Shown: positions 1 to 9,180, numbered from the stretch's first letter. The stretch: DNA of 64,000 nt from 73-13 sp035555435 (GCA_035555435.1 DATMGN010000005.1:1-64000), one strand, 5' to 3'. Translations and numbers: made by a program. Notes: generated by a model from the sequence alone, not told the origin.

Positions 1-1185
1 CAGATCTTCTCGATGTTCGGCTCGATGCTCGTGCTCTACGTCATCATGTGGCACCTGACGCTCGAGACGAAGTCCGGGTTCGTCATGACCCTCGTCGTCC
101 TCATCGGGATGCTGCCCGAGGCGATCGTGTCGATCTTCGGCGGGGTGTGGGCGGATCGCCTCAACCGCAAGCGGCTCATCATCCTCGCCGACGGGACGAT
201 CGCGATCGCGACCCTGGTGCTCGCGTTCGTCATGCTCGGCGGCTACCAGGAGCTCTGGATCATCCTGCTCATCTCGGGCATCCGGTCGTTCTTCGGCGGC
301 ATCCAGCGCCCGGCCGCCGCCGCGCTGCTGCCGCAGCTCGTCCCGGCCGACCAGCTGCTGCGGATCAACGGGATCTTCCAGGGGCTCATGGCCGGCATGA
401 TGATCCTCGCGCCGGCCGTGGCCGCCGCGATCTACGCGACGTGGGGCATCGTGCCGGCGTTCTTCATCGACGCGATCACCGCGGCGATCGGCATCGGGTT
501 CCTGCTGCTCATCCCCGTCGCGACGGTGCGCACGGGCGAGGGCCGCAGCTACCTCGGCGACCTGCGGGATGGTCTGCGCTACACCTTCACGCACCCGCTC
601 ATCCGGTGGGCGCTCGGGGTGCTCGCCATCGTCATGCTGCTCGGCGCGGCGCCGTCGTTCCTCACGCCGCTCATGATCGCGCGGAGCTTCGGCGAGGAGG
701 TGTGGATGCTGACCGCGAACGAGATCGCGTTCTCGGTCGGGATGCTCGCCGGCAGCGGGCTCATCGCCGTCATCGCGCCGAAGCTGCGCCGCCTCGTCGT
801 GGTCGTCGTCGCGATGGCGATCGTGTTCGGGCTCATCAACATCGGGCTCGGGCTCAGCCCGAACATCTGGGTCTTCATCGGGTTCATGCTGCTGTGCGGC
901 CTCGCGATCCCGATCATGCAGACGCCGCTCACGACGCTCTTCCAGATCAAGGCTGACCCCGAGTACCTCGGGCGGGTGTTCGGGCTCGTCGGCGTCGTCA
1001 TGTCGCTCGCCATGCCGCTCGGGATGGTGCTCTTCGGGCCGTTTGCGGACCTGCTGTCGATCGAGGCGCTGCTCGTGATCGCCGGCGTCGCGACGTTCCT
1101 CGTGATGGCGGTTGCAATCCTGCTGCCGAGCGGTCGCCGCGCGATCCGCGAGGGCGTCGTCCCGACCCCCACGCCCGACCCTTAG
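1..1185 (+). CDS. MFS efflux permease, 5'-truncated by window edge
   Basis: Integral membrane secondary transporter of the major facilitator superfamily, resembling drug/macrolide-efflux-like permeases. The frame is open from base 1, and the first visible residues (QIFSMFGSM) read as the interior of transmembrane helix 1, so the true start lies outside the window. About 394 residues remain. A WADRLNRK stretch after the second hydrophobic segment fits the MFS loop 2-3 signature (G-x-x-x-D-R-x-G-R-R-like). Repeated hydrophobic blocks continue to a short hydrophilic tail ending PTPTPDP. It converges on the minus-strand alcohol dehydrogenase gene with a hairpin-rich spacer between them. The substrate cannot be told; it may not belong to the catabolic region that follows. 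Confidence 0.85.
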   Translation, partial: QIFSMFGSMLVLYVIMWHLTLETKSGFVMTLVVLIGMLPEAIVSIFGGVWADRLNRKRLIILADGTIAIATLVLAFVMLGGYQELWIILLISGIRSFFGGIQRPAAAALLPQLVPADQLLRINGIFQGLMAGMMILAPAVAAAIYATWGIVPAFFIDAITAAIGIGFLLLIPVATVRTGEGRSYLGDLRDGLRYTFTHPLIRWALGVLAIVMLLGAAPSFLTPLMIARSFGEEVWMLTANEIAFSVGMLAGSGLIAVIAPKLRRLVVVVVAMAIVFGLINIGLGLSPNIWVFIGFMLLCGLAIPIMQTPLTTLFQIKADPEYLGRVFGLVGVVMSLAMPLGMVLFGPFADLLSIEALLVIAGVATFLVMAVAILLPSGRRAIREGVVPTPTPDP

Positions 1186-1201
1186 CCCCGGGCGTTATTC
1201 C

Positions 1202-1257
1202 ACCGTGTTTGCGCCCAGACACGCTGTTTGAACAGGGTGCGTGAGAGCAAACAGGGT
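1202..1257. terminator. Nested inverted repeat between convergent genes
   Basis: Outer arms ACCGTGTTTGC (1202-1212) and GCAAACAGGGT (1247-1257) pair with one mismatch. An inner stem CTGTT/AACAG (1224-1235) is perfect. It lies between two converging genes, which fits a bidirectional terminator. There is no clear T-tract, so the terminator role is inferred. Confidence 0.5.
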
Positions 1258-1307
1258 GTCAGAACGCGATTCGGTGGCCCCGCGGGGCCACCCGCGGTGC
1301 CGCGAGG

Positions 1308-2426
1308 TCAGTGATCGAAGGCGATGATGCCGCACACGTCGTCGAACGAGCCCGAGCGGTCGCGGGCGAGGTCGAGCTCGGCGACGTCGTAGGTGCGGGT
1401 GACGAAGCCCTCGGCCGAGAGCAGGCCGCGCTCGATCATCTCGGTGTAGCGCTGCAGGTCGGAGCGCATGTGCACCTGACCGTTCTGCGAGGAGCGGATC
1501 TGGCGCGACTGCAGCGCCGTCTCGACCTGCGGGATCGTCAGCTGCGCGCCGCCGATCTCGAAGCCCGTGTAGACGACGCGCGCGGCGCGGCGCGAGGCGA
1601 GGAGCGCGAGCCGCTGGGCGGCGGTGGGGCCGGCCGCTTCGAGCGAGACGTCGACGCCGCGGCCACCGGTGAGCCGCTTGACCTCGGCGATCGCCTCGTC
1701 GGCGAGCTCGTAGTCGCGGCCGGGCGTGATGATCGCGTCGGCACCGAAGCCCTCGGCGAGCTTCGCCCGCCCCTCGTGCCACTCGACGACGATGACCTGC
1801 GATGCGCCCGCGAGGCGGGCGGCCTGCACGGCCCAGAGGCCGAGGTGGCCGGCGCCGACGATCGCGACCGACTCGCCGGGCTTGACCTGCGCGACGTTGA
1901 AGATGGAGCCGACACCCGCGGTGATGCCGCAGCCGAGCATCGAGAGCGTCACCGAGTCGAGGTCGGACTCGATGGGGAAGATCTGGTTCATCGAGATCGA
2001 CATGTACTCGGCGTAGCCGCCGACGCAGCCCGCGCACGAGATCTCGGCACCGTCGTCGCCGACCGCGATGTCCGGGTAGATGCCGCCGAGGTCGAAGAGC
2101 TCACCGCACTGCCAGACCTCGCCGATCGAGCAGTAGTAGCACTTGCCGCACTCGGGGGTACCCGGCACCGAGACTCGCTGACCGATCTTGAAGCCCTCGA
2201 CGTCGGCGCCCATCCAGACGATCTCGCCGATCGAGGCGTGGCCGAGGATCGTCGGCGGGATCTTGTAGAGCTGACCCTTCCAGTTCTTCACGTCGGTCGA
2301 GCAGAACGGCGACGCGTGGGTCTTGACGATGACCCGCTTGGGGTCATCGGTCTTGAACTCGACCTCTTCGATCGAGAACGGCTCGTTGATCGTGCGCAGC
2401 ACCGCTGCCGTGCCTCGGAACGTCAT
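1308..2426 (-). CDS. Zinc-dependent alcohol dehydrogenase (MDR family)
   Basis: Medium-chain dehydrogenase/reductase of 372 residues, predicted to oxidise an alcohol with NAD(P). The N-terminal GroES-like half carries C42 and H63 as catalytic-zinc ligands and a structural-zinc set at C93, C96, C99 and C107. The Rossmann half shows GAGHLG. The glutamate usually following the catalytic-domain histidine (GHE) is alanine here (GHAS). It shares this departure and the PFCSTD segment with the enzyme at 20866-21990, so the two are paralogues. The start was set at the ATG that overlaps the upstream SDR stop by one base; a longer frame exists but lies inside that gene. It is the last gene of the probable operon running down from 11831. 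Substrate unknown. Confidence 0.85.
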   Translation of the reverse strand: MTFRGTAAVLRTINEPFSIEEVEFKTDDPKRVIVKTHASPFCSTDVKNWKGQLYKIPPTILGHASIGEIVWMGADVEGFKIGQRVSVPGTPECGKCYYCSIGEVWQCGELFDLGGIYPDIAVGDDGAEISCAGCVGGYAEYMSISMNQIFPIESDLDSVTLSMLGCGITAGVGSIFNVAQVKPGESVAIVGAGHLGLWAVQAARLAGASQVIVVEWHEGRAKLAEGFGADAIITPGRDYELADEAIAEVKRLTGGRGVDVSLEAAGPTAAQRLALLASRRAARVVYTGFEIGGAQLTIPQVETALQSRQIRSSQNGQVHMRSDLQRYTEMIERGLLSAEGFVTRTYDVAELDLARDRSGSFDDVCGIIAFDH

Positions 2427-3271
2427 CAGTTCGCCCCCTGCTCTCCGGGTCGAGGACCCTCGTCTTCCATGATCGGGTACTGGTGGAAGGACTCCTCGAC
2501 GCGCTTCGCCGACGCTTCGACGATGGGCCACCAGTCGGGGTGCGTCTGGCTGTAGAGATCGTTGTGCTTGATCGAGCGCACGGCGATCCGACCGGCGGTG
2601 ATCGGCCGGATGAAGCGCATCTCCTTCGCGACGCCCTCCGAGATGTCCACATCGGCGAGCGCGCCCTTGAGCACGTCGGGCCGGTTGCGTGACGACGTGC
2701 CGATGTTGGTCGACACGGTGCCAGGGGCGAGCAGCGTCACGTGGACGTTCGACTCCTCCTCTGCGAGCTCGATCGCCAGCGCATCGACGATCCCGCGGAC
2801 CGCCATCTTCGTCGCCGCGTACGAGCCGAGACCCGAGTTCGACGAGAAGGAGGCGATCGATCCCGTCACCTCGATGTGACCACCCGTCTCATTGGACTTG
2901 AGGACGGGCAGGAACGCGGTGATGCCATGAATGACGCCCCACAGGTTGACGCCGAGCATCCACTCCCAGTCCTTGAGCGTGAGGTCGGCGATCCGGGCGA
3001 GGGGGCCGACGCCCGCGTTGAGGCAGACGATGTCGACCCGGCCGAACTGCGCGAGCACCGCGTCGCGCAGCGCCTCGACCGACTCCATCTTCGTCACGTC
3101 GACGAGAACACCGGTCGCGCCGATCTCCGCGGCCGTCGCGTCGAGCGCGGTCTGCTCGATGTCAGCGATGACGACGCTCGCACCCTCCTCGATGAGCGCC
3201 TCCGCGATGCCGCGGCCGATGCCCGAGGCACCGCCGGTGACGACCGCGACCTTGCCGGCGACCTCGGTCAT
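2426..3271 (-). CDS. SDR family NAD(P)-dependent oxidoreductase
   Basis: Short-chain dehydrogenase of 281 residues. The N-terminus has the cofactor motif TGGASGIG, then an NAG motif (LNAGVG) and the catalytic YAATK. It oxidises or reduces a hydroxyl/carbonyl group in the pathway. It is a close tandem paralogue of the next gene upstream (3268-4125): both share the start KVAVVTGGASGIGRGIAEAL and very similar middles. The ATG overlaps the upstream stop by four bases (ATGA), and its own stop overlaps the alcohol dehydrogenase start, so translation is coupled. The pair may act on related substrates or stereoisomers; that is inference. Confidence 0.87.
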   Translation of the reverse strand: MTEVAGKVAVVTGGASGIGRGIAEALIEEGASVVIADIEQTALDATAAEIGATGVLVDVTKMESVEALRDAVLAQFGRVDIVCLNAGVGPLARIADLTLKDWEWMLGVNLWGVIHGITAFLPVLKSNETGGHIEVTGSIASFSSNSGLGSYAATKMAVRGIVDALAIELAEEESNVHVTLLAPGTVSTNIGTSSRNRPDVLKGALADVDISEGVAKEMRFIRPITAGRIAVRSIKHNDLYSQTHPDWWPIVEASAKRVEESFHQYPIMEDEGPRPGEQGAN

Positions 3272-4125
3272 TCGTCCTCCATGATCGGGTACTTCTCGTG
3301 CGCCGCGATGATGCGGGCATGCCGTTCTCGGATGGGCCCGACGATGTCGGGATGCGTCGGCGCATACAGATCGTCGTGCTCGATCGCGCGCGCCACGATC
3401 CGGCCGACCGTGATGGGGTTGATCCAGCGGACGTCCTGGTTGATCACCTTCGAGATGTCGGCGTCGTGCAGCGCACCTTCCAGCCCTGCGGGGCGGTTGC
3501 GCGCCGAGGTGCCGATGTTGGTGCGGACCATTCCGGGAGCGAGGTAGGTGACCCGCACCTTCGAGCCCGACGCGGCGAGCTCGTCGGCGAGCACCTCGGC
3601 GAGACCGAGGACGCCGAACTTCGTCACCGAGTAGGAGCCGATCGTCGGCTGGGCGATGAACCCCGCGTTCGATCCGGTGATCTCGATGTGGCCGCCGTCG
3701 GGGTTCGCCTCCAGCAGGGGCAGGAACGTCGTGACCCCGTGGATGACACCCCAGAGGTTGACGCCGAGGATCCACTCCCAGTCGGCGAGCGTCAGATCCT
3801 TGATGAGGCCAGAGGGACCGACGCCCGCGTTGAGGCAGACGATGTCGACACGGCCGAAGCGCTCGAGGACGAAGTCCCCGAGCGCCTGGACCGAATCGGA
3901 CTTCGAGACGTCGACGAGGCACCCTTCGACTCGGGCGGCGCCCTCGCTCAGGGAGCCGCCCCCGCTGCCGGCGCGCAGCTGCTCCACCGTCGCGTCGAGT
4001 GCCGTCTGCTCGATGTCGGCGATGACGACGCTCGCGCCGCGCTCGAGGAGCGCCTCGGCGATGCCGCGGCCGATGCCGGATGCGCCGCCGGTGACGACGG
4101 CGACCTTCCCTCCGATCGAGGTCAT
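3268..4125 (-). CDS. SDR family NAD(P)-dependent oxidoreductase
   Basis: Short-chain dehydrogenase of 285 residues with TGGASGIG near the N-terminus, LNAGVG in the middle and YSVTK as the catalytic tyrosine/lysine pair. It is the tandem paralogue of the SDR at 2426-3271, with an extra glycine/serine-rich insertion (about residues 55-68) not seen in its neighbour. The start ATG overlaps the upstream flavoprotein stop by one base (TGATG). A soluble oxidoreductase of the operon; substrate unknown. Confidence 0.87.
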   Translation of the reverse strand: MTSIGGKVAVVTGGASGIGRGIAEALLERGASVVIADIEQTALDATVEQLRAGSGGGSLSEGAARVEGCLVDVSKSDSVQALGDFVLERFGRVDIVCLNAGVGPSGLIKDLTLADWEWILGVNLWGVIHGVTTFLPLLEANPDGGHIEITGSNAGFIAQPTIGSYSVTKFGVLGLAEVLADELAASGSKVRVTYLAPGMVRTNIGTSARNRPAGLEGALHDADISKVINQDVRWINPITVGRIVARAIEHDDLYAPTHPDIVGPIRERHARIIAAHEKYPIMEDE

Positions 4126-5522
4126 CAGTGCCCGGTGGCGAAGACGTGGTTCGGGTCGTACTTCTCCCGCACCGCCGCGAGGCGCTTCGCGACCTCGGGC
4201 GACCACAGCTTCTTCCAGAGCTCGTCGTCGGGCGAGCCGGCCCAGTTGTAGTTGGTCTCCGGACCGATCCACCGCTCGAGCGCGGGGTACAGCGTGTCGC
4301 GTGCCGCGGGGAACGCCTCGGCGAACAGCTCCTCGACCGGCGTCGCGATCGTGAGCAGGTGGTACGGCTGACGCGCACCGCCGATCGAGTTCTCCGTGTT
4401 GGCCCCGGCCTCATAGATCGCGCCCGAGTCGCCCCAGAAGCGGACCTCCGTCGCGACGAACGGCACGTCCTTGCCGTCGCCGGCCTGCGCGAGCAGCGCC
4501 GTCGCGAAGTCCTGGTCGATGTCGTTGAGCCCCGCACCGTGGACCGCCATCGGCAGGGGGCCGTCGGGGTCGAGGTGGATGAGGCCGTGCTGGTCGGCCG
4601 CGAGCAGCGTGAGCGTGTCGTGGTAGACCTCGCCGGCCGCGCGGATCGGCGCGATGATCTCCTCGCCCTTCGCCGCGTTCTCCTCATCGGTCGCGTTGAC
4701 ATCGAGGTACGCGTAGCGCACGTGCAGCACAGTCTTGCCCGCGAAGATCTCGGGGACGCCGACCGGGGGGAAGCGCACGATGTTCGCCGAGGTGTTCGCC
4801 TCGCTCGGCAGCGTCTTCGTCCAGTCGATCCAGGCCCGGTAGACGGGCTCGATCGCGTCGCCGACGAAGAACAGGCCACCCCCGTAGACGTGCTGGTGCT
4901 CCCGCGCCTGGATCGTCACCTGGGTGACGAGGCCGAGGCCGAGCTTGCCGCCCTTGAGTGCGCGGAACAGGTCGGGGTACGAGTCCTTCGTGACGACCTT
5001 GAGCTCGCCGTCGGCCGTGACGACGTGGTACTCGAGGATCGTGTCGGCGACGATGCCGAGGGTGCGGCTGAGCGGTCCGACGCCGCCGCCCATCGACAGG
5101 CCGACGATGCCGACGCTCGGGCTCGAGCCGGTGAGGGCGAGGAGACCCGCCTCGCGCACCTGCGGGAGGATCTGGAACCAGCGCAGGCCCGCGCCGACCG
5201 TGAACGTCTTCGCGTCCTTGTCGATCGTGAGCTCGTTCATCCGGTGCGTACGCACGTAGATGCCCTCGGTGAGGGGACGGTACTGGCCGTGACCGGTCGC
5301 ACCGATCGTGATCGGCAGCTGGTGCTCCGCCGCGAACTTGACGACCGCCACGGCGTCGTCCTCGGTCACGATGCCGATGACGAAGTCGGTGTCGATCTTG
5401 GACGCCGCGTTGTAGCCCGCGGCCTCCTCCGCGAAGCCCGCCTCGCCGCGTGCGAAGACGACCGCCTCGGGGCTGAGTGCCGCGCGGAGCTCCGCCACGG
5501 CGCTGTCAGATACTGCTCCCAT
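4125..5522 (-). CDS. FAD-linked oxidase, 6-hydroxynicotine-oxidase/BBE-like
   Basis: Flavoprotein oxidase of 465 residues with a PCMH-type FAD domain (about residues 35-210) and a C-terminal berberine-bridge-like strip (YNWAG ... YDPNHVF). The TGHG segment supplies the histidine that carries FAD covalently in this family, and the VGLSMGGGVGPLSR block matches the FAD-binding glycine-rich loop of 6-hydroxy-D-nicotine oxidase. The second cysteine of bicovalent members is absent, so mono-covalent FAD is likely. Length is near that of 6-hydroxy-D-nicotine oxidase (about 458). A good ribosome site (AGGAG) precedes the ATG. It could oxidise an alcohol or amine. It follows the second flavoprotein gene after 49 bases. 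Confidence 0.82.
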   Translation of the reverse strand: MGAVSDSAVAELRAALSPEAVVFARGEAGFAEEAAGYNAASKIDTDFVIGIVTEDDAVAVVKFAAEHQLPITIGATGHGQYRPLTEGIYVRTHRMNELTIDKDAKTFTVGAGLRWFQILPQVREAGLLALTGSSPSVGIVGLSMGGGVGPLSRTLGIVADTILEYHVVTADGELKVVTKDSYPDLFRALKGGKLGLGLVTQVTIQAREHQHVYGGGLFFVGDAIEPVYRAWIDWTKTLPSEANTSANIVRFPPVGVPEIFAGKTVLHVRYAYLDVNATDEENAAKGEEIIAPIRAAGEVYHDTLTLLAADQHGLIHLDPDGPLPMAVHGAGLNDIDQDFATALLAQAGDGKDVPFVATEVRFWGDSGAIYEAGANTENSIGGARQPYHLLTIATPVEELFAEAFPAARDTLYPALERWIGPETNYNWAGSPDDELWKKLWSPEVAKRLAAVREKYDPNHVFATGH

Positions 5523-5571
5523 TGCTCCCTGCTCCTTCGTTGGATGCTTGATCTATTTCTACCGGGTATCC

Positions 5572-7143
5572 CTATCGGTTGCGTCGGCCGGCGGGCCAGA
5601 TGCCGTGCCTGCCGGGCGCGAGGATGCCATTCGGGTCGACCGCATCCTTGATCGTCTCGACGAAGCGCCGGTAGGCGTGGTCGCCGAACGAGTACTCGGC
5701 GGACGCCTCGTCCATGAAATCGAGGTGCGCGCGGTACTCGCCGTAACCGAGCTCGCCGACCTCGCGGATCATCGTCTTGACCGTCCGGTAGGCGAGGCGG
5801 GTCGCCTCCTCGTCGCGCGTGTCGAAGCCGAAGCCGCCGACGAGGATCGCGGCGCGCTCGCTCGAGATGCACATGCCCATGAGAAAGCTCGCGTCGGTGT
5901 CGCGCTGGACGATCCCGCTCATGGTGTCGAGTGCCGCGCGGATCTGCGCGCCCTCGAGCGGGACGACGGGCGAGAAGCCGACGTGTCCGAAGCCCTCCGG
6001 CATCGCGTCGAGCATGTCGAGGTTCGGGACGCCGCCCTGCACCTTGTCGACGAAGTGGTGCAGCTCGGCCCATTCGTCGCGCCGGAACGTGCGCTCGTGG
6101 TCGACGCGGCTGCCCTCGATCGCCGACCACGCCTCCTTGATGCGCTCGACGTGGCGCGCGACGACGACCTCGTCGCCCCACACCGCGGCGCGCATCCCCC
6201 ATCGGCCGACCCCGGTGCGGTCGGCGAGCTCGTCGAGCTCGGCCTCGCCGAGCGTCCCCTTCGACTGCATCTGCCCGAGCACGTCGGGGAAGTGCGTCGC
6301 AAGGGTGAGCGTGTTCTGGATCACGGGCACGCCGCGCAGGACGCCGTCGAGGCGCAGCTCGCGCAGGATGTCGATCGCCTGTTCGAGCTGGTGGTCGCGC
6401 GGCACCGTGAGGAACAGCGGCGCGTACGCCTCGGGCTTGCGCATGAGCCAGTAGCCCATCTTCGTGACGATGCCGAAGTTCGACTGGATGAACAGCGGCT
6501 CGAGCGTCGGGCCGAGCCCGCGCTTGTACGTGTGCCAGGCCTTCGAGTTCGGGATGGCGCCCATCCCGGTGCGCAGCAGCGACCCGTCGGCGAGGACGAC
6601 CTCCATGCCGGTCGGCGCCTGGAAGTCCATGCCGTACGGCAGGTATGTCATGCCCGAGTCCATCGAGTTGCCGATGACGGAGCCCCAGCCGAGGTCCGCG
6701 ACGGAGACGAGCAGGTCGTCGTGCCCCGCCTCGGCGATCGCGGCGTGCAGGTCCATCCAGGTCACGCCCGGCTCGACGACCGCGTACGCGAGCGTCGAGT
6801 TGATCTCGAGCACCCGGTTCATCCGGCGCAGCGACACGAGCACCGAGCCCTTGACGCGCGGGCTCGGCCCGCCGTAGCCGTTGTTGCGTCCCTGCGACGA
6901 GGTCCAGATCGGCACCCGCTCCTCGTTCGCGATCCGCACGACCGCCTGCACCTCTTCGGTGGACGCGGGGTAGAGCACCGCGGACGAGTCGTAGGTGCGG
7001 TCCTGCGGGTCCCAGTACGGATCGCGGTACTCGTCCCGGCCCGCGCGGCTCGTGACGACGGCCTCGTCCCCGATCGCGTCGCGGAAGCGCTGCGCGACGA
7101 CGTCGCTCAACTCGTACGGCTCCGCCTCGACCCTCGTGCTCAT
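5572..7143 (-). CDS. FAD-linked oxidase, vanillyl-alcohol oxidase / 4-cresol dehydrogenase family
   Basis: Flavoprotein of 523 residues, close to the length of the 4-cresol dehydrogenase flavoprotein subunit. Features of the vanillyl-alcohol-oxidase family are VEPGVTWMDLHAAI in the FAD domain, the GWGSVIGNSMDSG loop, EYRAHLDFMD near the C-terminus and the closing DPNGILAPGRHGIWP. Known members oxidise para-substituted phenols (4-cresol, vanillyl alcohol, eugenol). No cytochrome subunit gene lies beside it, so oxygen or another acceptor is likely. The start was set at the ATG overlapping the stop of the upstream gene (ATGA). With the LigM-like demethylase at 14772 it points to methoxyphenol-like chemistry, but the substrate is inferred only. 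Confidence 0.85.
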   Translation of the reverse strand: MSTRVEAEPYELSDVVAQRFRDAIGDEAVVTSRAGRDEYRDPYWDPQDRTYDSSAVLYPASTEEVQAVVRIANEERVPIWTSSQGRNNGYGGPSPRVKGSVLVSLRRMNRVLEINSTLAYAVVEPGVTWMDLHAAIAEAGHDDLLVSVADLGWGSVIGNSMDSGMTYLPYGMDFQAPTGMEVVLADGSLLRTGMGAIPNSKAWHTYKRGLGPTLEPLFIQSNFGIVTKMGYWLMRKPEAYAPLFLTVPRDHQLEQAIDILRELRLDGVLRGVPVIQNTLTLATHFPDVLGQMQSKGTLGEAELDELADRTGVGRWGMRAAVWGDEVVVARHVERIKEAWSAIEGSRVDHERTFRRDEWAELHHFVDKVQGGVPNLDMLDAMPEGFGHVGFSPVVPLEGAQIRAALDTMSGIVQRDTDASFLMGMCISSERAAILVGGFGFDTRDEEATRLAYRTVKTMIREVGELGYGEYRAHLDFMDEASAEYSFGDHAYRRFVETIKDAVDPNGILAPGRHGIWPAGRRNR

Positions 7144-7850
7144 GCGAGCCCGCGCTTCCGCGCCTCTTCGAGCAGGATCGGCGCCGCCTCGGTGACGGCG
7201 TGGATCGAGAGCGTCATCGCGATCTCGAACACCTCCATGATCTCCTGCGCCGTCGCGCCGTAGCGGATGGCGTTCTCGATGTGAAGACGGCCGCCCGACG
7301 TGTACAGGTGCGTCGCGGCGAAGTCGAACGCGATGTAGATGAACTCCTTCTGCTTCGGCGACAGCGGGCCCGAGACCCACGGCACCGAGGAGAACTCGGT
7401 GTAGGCGTCGAAGAACTCGGGGGCGAGCTCGAGGATGTCGTCCCAGAAGGGGTGCCAGTAGCCCCGCTTCTGCGTGAACTCGGCCTTGAGCCGCTCCTGG
7501 TACTCGGTCAGCGGCGCGGGGCCGGTCCGCTTGCCCTCCTGCTGAAGCACGTCGACGAGGATCGGCACGCCGATGTTGAGCGCGTGGATGCCGAGGGTGG
7601 CGGCGCACTCGAGCACCTCCATGATCTCCTCGACGCTCGCGCCCGCGTCGAAGCAGGCGGCGATGTCCTGCTGGATGGCGGGGACGTAGAGGTGGGTCGC
7701 GTTGGCGTCGACCGCGAGCCGGATGAACGCCTGGGTCTTCTCGTCGAGCGCGCGCGTCGTGCGCGGCGCCTCCTCGAGCTTGCGATACGCGGCGAGGAAC
7801 GCCGGGTCGAGCTCGCCGATCGCGTCGAACGCGGCCTGGTCGCGGGCCAT
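7140..7850 (-). CDS. Carboxymuconolactone decarboxylase family protein, two-domain
   Basis: Protein of 236 residues made of two AhpD/CMD-like helical repeats: one around residues 30-110 (FIRLAVDANATHLYVPAI ... EEIMEVLECAA) and one around 130-235 (FIYIAFDFAATHLYTSGG ... QEIMEVFEIA). The CxxC of AhpD peroxidase members is absent, and the acid/histidine layout is like lactone decarboxylase relatives. Many such proteins sit in aromatic or ring-opening pathways without known activity. The ATG follows the upstream stop with no gap. A decarboxylase or lactone-handling role is inferred from family and context. Confidence 0.78.
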   Translation of the reverse strand: MARDQAAFDAIGELDPAFLAAYRKLEEAPRTTRALDEKTQAFIRLAVDANATHLYVPAIQQDIAACFDAGASVEEIMEVLECAATLGIHALNIGVPILVDVLQQEGKRTGPAPLTEYQERLKAEFTQKRGYWHPFWDDILELAPEFFDAYTEFSSVPWVSGPLSPKQKEFIYIAFDFAATHLYTSGGRLHIENAIRYGATAQEIMEVFEIAMTLSIHAVTEAAPILLEEARKRGLA

Positions 7851-8735
7851 TCAGTCCTCCTCGGTCAGGCCTGCGGGGTGCTCCCGCAGCCACTTCGCGA
7901 CGGCGGTGTGGTCGGCGGCCGCGCCGAGGTCCTCGACCGCCTTGGTCCAGTGCGCGACGGCGACGTCGCTCAGGGTCGACGGGGTGCCGAGCGAGTGCGC
8001 GAGGCCCGTCGCGATCTTCATGTCCTTGAGCATGAGCGAGATGCCGAAGCCGGCGTCGTACGTCTCGGGGACGATGAAGGTCGGCCACTTGTACTGCGTC
8101 GATCCGGAGCGGCCGCTCGACGCGTTGATGACTTCGAGCATGACGTTCGGGTCGAGCCCGAACTCGATGCCGGTCAGCATCGCTTCGCTGGAGCCCCACA
8201 GGTGGATGGCCGACATGAGGTTGTTGATCGCCTTGAGCGCGTGGCCGGCGCCGATCGCGCCGACGTGGGTCGGCTTGCCGAGCGCCGCGAGCACGGGCTC
8301 GACCTCGGCGAAGGTCTCCGCCGTGCCGCCGACCATGATCGCGAGCGTGCCCGCCTCTGCGCCCTTGACGCCGCCGGAGACCGGCGCGTCGATGAGCCGC
8401 GCGCCGGACGCCTCGACGCTCGCCGCGAGCTCGCGGGTGCGCAGCGGCTCGGACGAGCTCATGTCGACGAAGAGCGCACCCGGCTTGACGCCCGGGAGCA
8501 CGTCAGCGACGACGGACTCGACGATGTCGGAGTTCGGCAGCATCGTGATGATGACGTCGGCGCCGTCGACCGCGAGCGCGGCGGTCTCGGCGGGGGTGCC
8601 GCCGACCTCGGCGAAGCGCGCCCGCGCTGCCTCGGCGACGTCGAAGCCGTGCACCTCGTAGCCCGCCGCGACGAGCCGGGTGGTCATCGGGGAGCCCATG
8701 TTCCCCAGGCCGATGAACGCGATGCGGGTCGCCAT
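7851..8735 (-). CDS. NAD(P)-dependent beta-hydroxyacid dehydrogenase (3-hydroxyisobutyrate dehydrogenase family)
   Basis: Protein of 294 residues with the N-terminal cofactor motif GLGNMG (residues 9-14), the DAPVSGG substrate loop and the catalytic-lysine segment GHALKAINN. These are the three signatures of the 3-hydroxyisobutyrate/tartronate-semialdehyde reductase family, which interconverts a beta-hydroxyacid and its semialdehyde with NAD(P). It is one of three such enzymes in the window (also 9181 and 34768). It overlaps the upstream small CMD protein by one base and abuts the two-domain CMD gene downstream. Confidence 0.85.
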   Translation of the reverse strand: MATRIAFIGLGNMGSPMTTRLVAAGYEVHGFDVAEAARARFAEVGGTPAETAALAVDGADVIITMLPNSDIVESVVADVLPGVKPGALFVDMSSSEPLRTRELAASVEASGARLIDAPVSGGVKGAEAGTLAIMVGGTAETFAEVEPVLAALGKPTHVGAIGAGHALKAINNLMSAIHLWGSSEAMLTGIEFGLDPNVMLEVINASSGRSGSTQYKWPTFIVPETYDAGFGISLMLKDMKIATGLAHSLGTPSTLSDVAVAHWTKAVEDLGAAADHTAVAKWLREHPAGLTEED

Positions 8736-9142
8736 CAGAGCTCTCCCGCCGCCTTCATCTCCTCGAGCTTCGCCTCCGCGATGCGGAACGCCTCGAGCGA
8801 CGCCGGCACGCCGACGTAGATGGCGACCTGGAGCAGCACTTCCTGGATCTCCTCGACCGTGACGCCGTTGCGGATCGCGCCGCGCACGTGCACACCGAGC
8901 TCGTGGCCGCGATTGAGCGCGGACAGCATCGCGAGGTTGATGAGGCTGCGAGTCTTGTCCTCGAGCCCGTCGCGCGTCCAGATCTCGCCCCAGCAGTACT
9001 CGGTCACGAGTTCCTGGATGGGTCGGGCGAAGTCGGAGGTGTTCTCGAGCGAGCGCTCGACGTGCGCGGCTCCAAGCACCTGCTTCCGCTTGGCAAGGCC
9101 CGCCTCGAAGGTGGCCTTGTGCGTGCTCGTGTCGTCAACCAT
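8735..9142 (-). CDS. Carboxymuconolactone decarboxylase family protein (PcaC-like)
   Basis: Protein of 135 residues, the normal size of 4-carboxymuconolactone decarboxylase. It has a CMD domain with FARPIQELVTEYCWGEIW, NLAMLSALNRGHELGVHV and EEIQEVLLQVAIYVGVPA, all typical of PcaC. PcaC decarboxylates 4-carboxymuconolactone in the protocatechuate branch of the beta-ketoadipate pathway, but no other pca gene is nearby, so this copy may act on another lactone or acid. The start ATG is preceded by a 38-base gap from the upstream dehydrogenase gene. Confidence 0.83.
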   Translation of the reverse strand: MVDDTSTHKATFEAGLAKRKQVLGAAHVERSLENTSDFARPIQELVTEYCWGEIWTRDGLEDKTRSLINLAMLSALNRGHELGVHVRGAIRNGVTVEEIQEVLLQVAIYVGVPASLEAFRIAEAKLEEMKAAGEL

Positions 9143-9180
9143 GTGGGTGTGCCTGTCTCTTGTGTTCGGTTCTTGTCGGC

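Noticed and set aside
4128..5651. Open frame of about 500 codons opposite the FAD oxidase gene
   Set aside because: It is a shadow of the real coding strand, with biased composition and no ribosome site.
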